DNA of 38,344 nucleotides from contig NZ_SCOT01000029.1 of NCBI RefSeq assembly GCF_005502465.1, positions 1 to 38,344 of the forward strand, read 5' to 3'. The stretch is from Sphingopyxis sp. L1A2A (GTDB lineage Bacteria; Pseudomonadota; Alphaproteobacteria; Sphingomonadales; Sphingomonadaceae). Numbering within the stretch: position 1 is the first letter of the stretch; each line of letters starts with the position of its first letter. Below the pieces are notes generated by a model. It was not told the DNA's origin. It searched no databases and saw nothing but the letters and a program-made list of their open reading frames with translations. Shown here piece after piece: positions 29,683 through 38,344 of this stretch. Both the position numbers and the translations under genes were made by a program.

Positions 29683-30849
29683 CTATTCCGCCGGCGTCTC
29701 CTCGCTCTTGCCCTTGCGTGTCCAGGGATAGAGGAACTGCCCCCAATAGTTTTTCGGCACATCCTCGGGGATGCCGTAATTCTCCGGCCAGCGATCCTTG
29801 GGCAGATGAAATGTCCCGAAAATCTTGTCGAGCCACGGGAAGTGGATCGCGAAATTGACGTCGAACGCCTCGCGCTCCAGCCCATGGTGCCAATGGTGAA
29901 AGCGCGGGGTCGCGATCCAGTGGCCCAGCCGGTTGAAATTGCCCCCGACATTGGCGTGGAGCAGCGACGACCAGACATAGACGAAGCCGATATAGGCCTG
30001 CATCACCGACGGGCTGAACCCCAAAGTGAACAGCGGCAGTGAGGTGATCGAACGGAGCAGGATGATCTCGACAAAATGCATCCGCGACCCCGCCAGCCAG
30101 TCCATCGATTTCGCGCTGTGGTGGATCGCGTGGAACCCCCACAGGAACGGCACCTTGTGGAACAGCCGGTGATACCAATATTGCGCCAGGTCCGACGCGA
30201 AGAGGACGATGGCGAACTGGACCACCCACGGCAGCGCCGCGACCCCGGCGCGAAACGCCTGCCAGCTCGACGTATTGTCGTTGATGATCGTCGACGGCGC
30301 GAGCGCCAGAAAGCCGAGGATCTGCACAAACATCGTGCTGACGAGGTAATAAAACAGATCCTCGCGCCATTCGGTGCGGAACAATCGCTGCGCGCGGCGA
30401 TGCGGGAACAGCCGTTCGAGCGGCGCGAACATGAAGCCGGTGATCAGCAGGTTGACGACAAAAAAGTCGAGCCCGAAGAAAATCCCCCAGCTTTGCGTCT
30501 CGGCGGGCTGGACGTTGGCGCCGCCGATCAGCGTCGCCGCCAGCGCGATGATCAGCGCGGTGGCGCCCAGCACCTTGCGCGGGCGCAGCAACAGGCTGAG
30601 CAATGCCAGCCCATAACTCGCCAGCAGCACCAGATGCACCACCCCGCGAAACCCGCCCCATTCCTTGACGATTTCCAGTTCGGGGGTCGCGAACCAGTCC
30701 GGAAAGCGCAGCGCGATCACCATCCCGAATCCGACGATCGCGAACAGCAAGGCGAAGAACCCCGACAACCACCCGCTGCCGAACCGCCGCACCTCGGTAT
30801 GCGATTCCAAATCGCGCATCAGGTGATTCAGATAATCACGTTTGGCCAT
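29683..30849 (-). CDS. Sterol desaturase/fatty acid hydroxylase-family membrane protein
   Basis: Integral membrane di-iron oxidase of 388 residues. About seven hydrophobic segments surround the three histidine clusters HRLFH (227-231), HAIHH (240-244) and HHWHH (318-322), the signature of this superfamily. Substrate not determinable; relatives act on sterols, carotenoids, lipids or alkylglycerols. The ATG at 30849 is preferred: an ATG at 30876 would include bases of a palindromic repeat that borders the gene. It is 90 bases upstream of modA on the same strand. Confidence 0.92.
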   Translation of the reverse strand: MAKRDYLNHLMRDLESHTEVRRFGSGWLSGFFALLFAIVGFGMVIALRFPDWFATPELEIVKEWGGFRGVVHLVLLASYGLALLSLLLRPRKVLGATALIIALAATLIGGANVQPAETQSWGIFFGLDFFVVNLLITGFMFAPLERLFPHRRAQRLFRTEWREDLFYYLVSTMFVQILGFLALAPSTIINDNTSSWQAFRAGVAALPWVVQFAIVLFASDLAQYWYHRLFHKVPFLWGFHAIHHSAKSMDWLAGSRMHFVEIILLRSITSLPLFTLGFSPSVMQAYIGFVYVWSSLLHANVGGNFNRLGHWIATPRFHHWHHGLEREAFDVNFAIHFPWLDKIFGTFHLPKDRWPENYGIPEDVPKNYWGQFLYPWTRKGKSEETPAE

Positions 30850-30870
30850 TTGGTCCCCCAACCCCTCATT

Positions 30871-30944
30871 CGTCATGCCGGACGTGGTCCGGCATCCATC
30901 GCAGCCCCCGGCGTCATAGACCCCGGATCAAGTCCGGGGTGACG
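30871..30944. repeat. Palindromic repeat (CGTCATGCCGG family)
   Basis: Left part CGTCATGCCGGACGTGGTCC (with GGCAT following) and right part GACCCCGGATCAAGTCCGGG (then GTGACG). Same architecture and near-identical right arm as the copy in truB (9446-9518). Located just upstream of the sterol-desaturase-like gene, overlapping its possible longer start. Confidence 0.82.
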
Positions 30945-31012
30945 AGGGTTGCATATAGTAGCGAACGTGTCACAGCCCCGTCTGTGATAGCGCGCACGTC
31001 GACAATTCCCTT

Positions 31013-31082
31013 ACCATAGCCCTGAGCCTGTCGAAGGGCGCCTGTCCGGATAGGCGCCCTTCGACAGGCTCACGGCTATGGT
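31013..31082. repeat. Near-perfect 31-bp inverted repeat downstream of ligA
   Basis: Arms 31013-31043 and 31052-31082 pair over 31 bases with one mismatch around an 8-base loop, with the core GAGCCTGTCGAAGGGCG. This is the second dispersed repeat family; a fragment of the same kind is nested at 12020-12042. It starts 17 bases after the ligA stop and may terminate or stabilise that mRNA. Confidence 0.88.
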
Positions 31083-31098
31083 TCAATCTAGCACCCAG

Positions 31099-33886
<2,788 letters not shown>

Positions 33887-33890
<4 letters not shown>

Positions 33891-34633
33891 TGATATTCTC
33901 GATCAGGCGCAATTTCTGCCTGCCCAAACTCCGCGCTCACCCCATTTTCCGCAATCACGAGTACATGCACCTCGCGGCGAATACGGAACCCCAGCGATTC
34001 GTACAGCGCGATCGCCCCCGCATTGTCGGCATAGCTGTGCAGGAACGGCTGTTCCCCGCGCGCCACCATGTCGCGCATGACATGGCCGATCAGCGTTCGC
34101 GCATAACCACGCCCGCGGCAATCGGCCCAGGTCGATACCCCGCTGACCTCGGCCATGCCGGGCAGCAGGATGCGTTGCCCCGCCATCGCCAGCAGGCGAC
34201 CGTCATCATCACGAATCCCGAAGAATGGCCCGTATCGATGCGTTTTCGGCCCCCACGGTCCGGGCTTGGCGTGGTCGGCAAGCGCGGCCATCGCGGCCGC
34301 ATCGGCCTCGCCAAGCGCGATGATCGCAGGCTCGCCGTCGCGCGCTGCTGGCGGCGCGCCATCGGCAACCATCTGCGTCAACACCGCGCGCTTCACTTCG
34401 CGCGTCCTGGCGGGCAGCGGCCAACGCTCGCCCTCGACGATCCACAGCTCCTCGCCGGCAGGGATCAGCGCCGCGAGCGCCGCCTGCGCCGCGGCGCCGG
34501 TGTCGGCCGCCACCCCGAACACGCCATAGCCGCGGTCGATCCGCAGCGCCCGCGCGTCCCCCTCGGCCAGATGCGCCTGCCGTCCGGTCAGCATATTCCA
34601 CACCGGCCGGTCGAGCGGGTGCCCCGCCGTCAC
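33887..34633 (-). CDS. GNAT-family acetyltransferase (FR47-like)
   Basis: Predicted acetyltransferase of 248 residues with an N-terminal domain (40-110) and a C-terminal FR47-type GNAT core: LLPGMAEVSGVSTWADCRGR, GYARTLIGHVMRDMVARGEQ (the acetyl-CoA loop is CRGRGYARTL) and FLHSYADNAGAIALYESLGF. The normal fold ends around RREVHVLVIA; the last 17 residues are extra and encoded by lower-GC DNA next to the HEPN-like gene. The start overlaps the recN stop and the stop overlaps the next gene, each as ATGA. Substrate unknown. Confidence 0.85.
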
Positions 34634-36300
34634 CCGGCCACCTCGAGCAGCCGCTCCGCCTGCGCGCGCGCTTCGGCGGTCACCTCGGCGCCCGACAGCA
34701 TCCGCGCGATTTCCTCGCGGCGGCCCGCTTCGTCGAGCGCGTGGACGCTGGTGCGGGTGACGACACCCTCGCTCGACTTGGCGATGACAAAATGCGCCGC
34801 GCCCTTCGCTGCGACCTGCGGGCTGTGCGTTACCGCGAGCAATTGCTTGCCGACGCCCGCCAGCCGCGCGAGCCGCTCGCCGATCGCACTGGCCACCGCG
34901 CCGCCGACGCCGCGGTCGATTTCGTCAAAGATGATCGTGTCCGCCCCGCCCTCTTCGGCCAGCGCAACCTTCAGCGCGAGGATGAAGCGCGACAGCTCGC
35001 CCCCCGACGCGATCTTGGCCAGTGGTGCAAACGGCGCCCCGGGGTTGGTCGCGATCAGATATTCGACCCGGTCGATGCCCTCCGGCCCCCAGCGCTCGGC
35101 GGGCAGCCGCTCGACCAGCGTCTGGAACCGCGCTGCGTCGAGCTTCAGCGGCACCAGTTCGCCCGCGACCGCGGCATCGAGCCGCGCCGCTGCCTTGGTG
35201 CGCAGGTCCGACAGCGCGCTCGCGGCATGGGTGTAAGCGGCGGCGGTTTCGGCGACTGCGGCCTCCAGCTTCGCCAGCCCGGCGCTGCCGCCCTCGATCG
35301 CATCGAGCCGCGCCGCCAGCGTGCCGGTTAGCTCGGTCAGTTCGTCGGGCTGGACATTGTGCTTGCGCGCCATCGCGCGCAGTTCGAACAGGCGTGTCTC
35401 AGTCGCATCGAGCCGCTCGGGATCATATTCCATCGCCCGCCCCGCTTCGCGCAGCCGCGTTTCGGCCTCGTCGGCCTCGATGATCGCGCGGTCGAGCCCG
35501 GCGAGCGCCTCGGCGAGCAGCGGGTGATCGCCTGCCAGCCGGTCGAGCCGCCGCGCCGCGCCGCGCAGCAGCGCCGGACCGCTGTCGCTGCCCTCAAACG
35601 CTTCCAGGATCGCGCCCAGGTCGCCGGCGATCTTTTCGCCCTTCTGCATCGCCGCGCGCGCCGCGCTCAGCTCGGCGTCCTCGCCCGGCTGCGGCGCCAG
35701 CGCCTGCAATTCGGCGACGCAATGTTCCAGCCATTCGCGGTCGCGCGTCGCTTCGTCGAGCGCGCTGCGCGCCGCCGCCAACCGCGCCTCGGCGGCGCGC
35801 CACGCCCCGTGCGCCGCCGCCACCGCGCCGGTGTCGGCGCGCGCAAAGGCGTCGAGCAGCGCGCGGTGTCCCGCAGGCGCGAGCAGCCCGCGATCGTCGT
35901 GCTGGCCGTGAATTTCGACCAGATGCCCGCCCACTTCGCGCAGCAGCGCCGCCGAACAGGGCTGGTCATTCAGATACGCGCGGCTGCCGCCATCGACCTT
36001 GAGCGTGCGGCGCACCAGCAGCGGCTCGCCCGGCTCCAGTCCAATCTCATTATCGGCGAGCAGCGTCGCGAGCGCCGTTCCCGCCACCGGCGCGACAAAA
36101 CTCGCGGTCACCTGCGCCTGCCCGCTCCCCTGCCGCACCAGCGCGCTGTCGGCGCGCGCGCCGAGCGCGAGGCCCAGCGCGTCGAGCAGGATCGACTTGC
36201 CCGCCCCGGTCTCGCCCGTCAGCACGCCCAGCCCGGCCGCGAAATCGAGGTCGAGCCGTTCGATCAGAACGATATTGGCGATGGAAAGCGCCGTCAGCAT
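34630..36300 (-). CDS. recN: DNA repair protein RecN
   Basis: SMC-like ATPase that holds broken DNA ends during double-strand break repair. The 556-residue protein has the N-terminal P-loop GETGAGKS at 29-36, the long coiled-coil arms (about 150-360) and the C-terminal ASGGELSRFILALKVAL signature with Walker B TIIFDEIDRGVGG. Slightly shorter than E. coli RecN but complete. It heads the recN-GNAT-HEPN-ligA run. A repeat-rich gap separates it from bamD upstream. Confidence 0.97.
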   Translation of the reverse strand: MLTALSIANIVLIERLDLDFAAGLGVLTGETGAGKSILLDALGLALGARADSALVRQGSGQAQVTASFVAPVAGTALATLLADNEIGLEPGEPLLVRRTLKVDGGSRAYLNDQPCSAALLREVGGHLVEIHGQHDDRGLLAPAGHRALLDAFARADTGAVAAAHGAWRAAEARLAAARSALDEATRDREWLEHCVAELQALAPQPGEDAELSAARAAMQKGEKIAGDLGAILEAFEGSDSGPALLRGAARRLDRLAGDHPLLAEALAGLDRAIIEADEAETRLREAGRAMEYDPERLDATETRLFELRAMARKHNVQPDELTELTGTLAARLDAIEGGSAGLAKLEAAVAETAAAYTHAASALSDLRTKAAARLDAAVAGELVPLKLDAARFQTLVERLPAERWGPEGIDRVEYLIATNPGAPFAPLAKIASGGELSRFILALKVALAEEGGADTIIFDEIDRGVGGAVASAIGERLARLAGVGKQLLAVTHSPQVAAKGAAHFVIAKSSEGVVTRTSVHALDEAGRREEIARMLSGAEVTAEARAQAERLLEVAG

Positions 36301-36390
36301 GGCCCGCTCTTAACGCAGAACAAAATGCGAATCTATTCGGGAGTTTGCCCGCCGAAGGGGCCGATACTTTTCCCCGCGCGACAGGAATAA

Positions 36391-36512
36391 TGCGCGCAGA
36401 GGCGCAGAGTGCGCAGAGTGCGCAGAGACCAAGAAGGGCGGCAGAGCCGCCAACAACCGGACAGGTCCATTCAAATTCGCTATTCTCTGCGTTCTCTGCG
36501 CCTCTGCGCGCA
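36391..36512. repeat. Inverted repeat of GCAGAG units between recN and bamD
   Basis: TGCGCGCAGAGGCGCAGAG (36391-36409) returns as its exact reverse complement at 36494-36512. The left side continues with tandem GTGCGCAGA units. The 84-base interior carries GGGCGGCAGAGCCGCC, a further dyad. Located in the 230-base gap between bamD and recN, both on the minus strand. It may also act as an mRNA structure. Confidence 0.82.
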
Positions 36513-36530
36513 AATCATCTTGTCACTGTG

Positions 36531-37322
36531 CTAAGCGCTGGGTGCGTTCTTCTGCATCAGCTTGTATGCGCGCTCGTACCATTCATTGCCCGGATAGTTG
36601 GCGCCCAGCACCGCGGCCGACTTTTTCGCCTCGGCCGGGACACCCAGCGCAAGATAGGATTCGGTCAGGCGGTACAGCGCCTCGGGGGCGTGGCTGGTGG
36701 TCTGATATTTGTCGACGACTTCGCGGAACCGGATCGACGCCGCCAGCCAGTTCGAGCTGCGCTGATAGAAACGACCGATTTCCATCTCTTTGCCCGCCAG
36801 ATGGTCCTGCACCAGATCGATCTTGAGCCGCGCGTCGGCGGCATAGCGGCTGTCGGGATAGCGGCGGATCACCTCGCCCAGCGCGTTCGACGCCTGTTGA
36901 GTGATCTTCTGGTCGCGGGTGACGTCACTGATCTGCTCATAATAGCTGAGCCCGATCAGATAATAGGCATAGGGCGCGTCCTTGTTGCCCGGATGGATCG
37001 CCAGGAACCGCTGCGCCGCTTCGATCGCGGGGGTATATTCGCGGTCCATATAATAGCTGAACGAGCTCATCAGCTGCGCGCGGCGCGCCCAGGGCGAATA
37101 GGGATGCTGGCGCTCAACCTCGTCGAACAGCGCCGCCGCGATGCCGTACTGGCCGCGGTCGAGCCGGTCCTGCGCCGCGCGATACAGCGTGTTGACGTCG
37201 CGCGCTACATAGCGCGTGTCCTTCTTGACCCCGCTTCCGGCGCAAGCCGCCAGCAGGGGCGTGATCATCAGAGCGGCGGCGAGCAGGCGCACGGACGCGC
37301 GCGAAGGGCTGTTGTGAGTCAT
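36531..37322 (-). CDS. bamD: Outer membrane assembly lipoprotein BamD
   Basis: Essential lipoprotein of the BAM complex that folds beta-barrels into the outer membrane. The 263-residue protein has a lipobox LLAAC with the lipidated Cys27, followed by TPR repeats (YRAAQDRLDRGQYGIAAALF, YSPWARRAQLMSSFSYYMDR, AIEAAQRFLAIHPGNKDAPY). The ATG at 37322 starts the signal peptide; upstream in-frame codons look non-coding. It is the usual neighbour of recN in alphaproteobacteria. Confidence 0.96.
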   Translation of the reverse strand: MTHNSPSRASVRLLAAALMITPLLAACAGSGVKKDTRYVARDVNTLYRAAQDRLDRGQYGIAAALFDEVERQHPYSPWARRAQLMSSFSYYMDREYTPAIEAAQRFLAIHPGNKDAPYAYYLIGLSYYEQISDVTRDQKITQQASNALGEVIRRYPDSRYAADARLKIDLVQDHLAGKEMEIGRFYQRSSNWLAASIRFREVVDKYQTTSHAPEALYRLTESYLALGVPAEAKKSAAVLGANYPGNEWYERAYKLMQKNAPSA

Positions 37323-37384
37323 GCGCGCGGTATAGCCACAGCGCGGATGAACGCAAAATAAATGATGGGTGGTCCGGCGCAGTT

Positions 37385-38140
37385 TTACGGCGCCTTCACC
37401 ACGCACCCTTTCGGCGCCCCCGCGGGCGCCGGCACGCGGCGCGCGGTCTTGATCGTCACCGGCGGTGCCAGCATCTGGCCCACCATGACGCCTTCGCCCG
37501 CGGTCGGCGAGATCGGGGCGTTGAAAATCCGCTCGGCGATGTCGGCACCGGTGACAATTTCACCGAACACCGCAAAGCCCACCCCATCGCTGCCCGGCGC
37601 GTCGCTGTCGAACCCCTTGATGTCGGACAACAGCAGGAAAAAATCGGTCGTCGCATCGCCGGGGTTCAACCGCGCCATCGACAGCGCGCCCTTGCAACTG
37701 GTCAGGCCGCTGGTCTTGGTCGGCTCGTGCGCGATCGGCGGGAAATTCTTGCGCGCATCGCCGCGATTGCCCGCCTGAACCAGCTGGTTTGCCGGCCCCC
37801 AGCTTTTGGTCGAACGGTAAAATTGAAACCCGTCCATCCGCTTCGTATCGACATAGCGCAGGAAATTGGCGCTGGTCACCGGCGCCCGCTTGTTCTCGAT
37901 CCGCACCACGATCGTGCCGAGGTCGGTGACCAGCGCGACATAGGGGCGCGTGTCGGGCGCCACGACCGGCACCGGCAAGGGCACCGGCAGGGGCGGCGGC
38001 GGGGGCGGCGGCGACAGCATCGGCCGGACGGTCGTGTCCGGTCGCGGCACGGGGGTGACGACCGCGGGGGCGGTCTGAACAGTCAGGGCGAGCGAAAGGA
38101 TCAGGCCGGTCAACATGACCCTGCTTATGATCCGATCCAC
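37385..38140 (-). CDS. Exported cyclophilin-type peptidyl-prolyl isomerase
   Basis: Proline isomerase probably helping envelope protein folding. The 251-residue protein begins with a signal peptide (MDRIISRVMLTGLILSLALT), then a Pro-rich linker (LSPPPPPPPLPVPLPVPVVA), then the cyclophilin fold (VALVTDLGTIVVRIENKRAP, TSANFLRYVDTKRMDGFQFY, GVGFAVFGEIVTGADIAERI). The GTG start at 38140 gives positive charges to the signal peptide; an ATG at 38116 would remove them. The Pro-rich stretch is a likely spacer from the membrane. Upstream of bamD, 62 bases away. Confidence 0.93.
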   Translation of the reverse strand: MDRIISRVMLTGLILSLALTVQTAPAVVTPVPRPDTTVRPMLSPPPPPPPLPVPLPVPVVAPDTRPYVALVTDLGTIVVRIENKRAPVTSANFLRYVDTKRMDGFQFYRSTKSWGPANQLVQAGNRGDARKNFPPIAHEPTKTSGLTSCKGALSMARLNPGDATTDFFLLLSDIKGFDSDAPGSDGVGFAVFGEIVTGADIAERIFNAPISPTAGEGVMVGQMLAPPVTIKTARRVPAPAGAPKGCVVKAP

Positions 38141-38176
38141 CGCGCCGCGAAAGCCGGAAATTGCCGCGGAACATTG

Positions 38177-38344
38177 TCACATAGGTCGTTGGAAAGATTG
38201 CCAGCGCGCGCTAGGCAGCGGTTCGCTCCGCGCAAAGGATAGCGCGGTCGCTTCGCCGCCGCTGCAACAGGCGTCGAGCAGCGCGATCGGGTTCGCCACC
38301 GGCTTGCCGCGATAGCGGATCTCGATCGGCCCGAGGATCGCCGG
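38177..38344 (-). CDS. 3' end of an unrecognised gene (5' part outside window)
   Basis: The minus frame is open from the right edge to a TGA at 38177, coding 55 residues (PAILGPIEIRYRGKPVANPI, then ALLDACCSGGEATALSFARS, ending QRPM). Codon use is GC-rich at third positions like its neighbours, and the sequence looks protein-like with two adjacent cysteines. The gene lies 36 bases upstream of the cyclophilin and on the same strand. Function not recognised from this tail. Confidence 0.5.
   Translation of the reverse strand, partial: PAILGPIEIRYRGKPVANPIALLDACCSGGEATALSFARSEPLPSARWQSFQRPM

Noticed and set aside
31013..31082. CRISPR or tRNA-like structure
   Set aside because: A single inverted pair without spaced direct repeats, and no tRNA cloverleaf or T-loop signature.

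Overview
The window looks like chromosomal DNA of a high-GC alphaproteobacterium. The best fit is Sphingomonadales (a Sphingopyxis/Sphingomonas-like organism), judged from gene order, protein style, DUF6491 and Lrp-ald neighbours, and the dispersed palindromic repeats. Species level cannot be decided from sequence alone. Almost all genes are housekeeping or metabolic. No rRNA, tRNA, CRISPR array or insertion sequence was seen, and no gene-free stretch exceeds about 300 bases.

Layout. 1-1808 (minus): head of a gene-transfer-agent/prophage packaging module, TerS followed by a TerL that runs off the left edge, with an AT-rich palindrome upstream. 2060-6000: small membrane protein, prolyl iminopeptidase, 2OG-Fe(II) oxygenase, secreted M28 peptidase. 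6178-20240: the conserved translation/RNA cluster, read right to left as rimP-nusA-rnpM(ylxR)-infB-[DUF1697]-rbfA-//-truB-rpsO-pnp. It is broken between rbfA and truB by a block holding a wax-ester-synthase-like acyltransferase (plus strand), thymidine kinase, a GNAT enzyme, a small membrane protein and a DUF6491 protein. 20401-22426: alanine dehydrogenase, a small tail-anchored-like protein and a divergent Lrp/AsnC regulator. 22553-26607 (plus): soluble chemotaxis receptor, SDR, prmA, secreted hypothetical. 26611-29592 (minus): modABC followed by phenylalanine hydroxylase. 29683-30849: sterol-desaturase-family membrane protein. 31099-36300 (minus): recN-GNAT-HEPN-like-ligA, joined by three ATGA overlaps. 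36531-38344 (minus): bamD, a cyclophilin, and the 3' end of an unrecognised gene.

The most interesting signal is a set of dispersed palindromic repeats of about 70-95 bp. Two copies lie in frame inside essential genes, truB and ligA, adding about 25 residues to each product. This resembles the palindromic elements inside Rickettsia genes. Other copies lie between genes, and one carries a second repeat nested in it. A second strong signal is a gene of about 50% GC with an RNxxxH HEPN motif, placed between recN-GNAT and ligA with perfect ATGA junctions on both sides.
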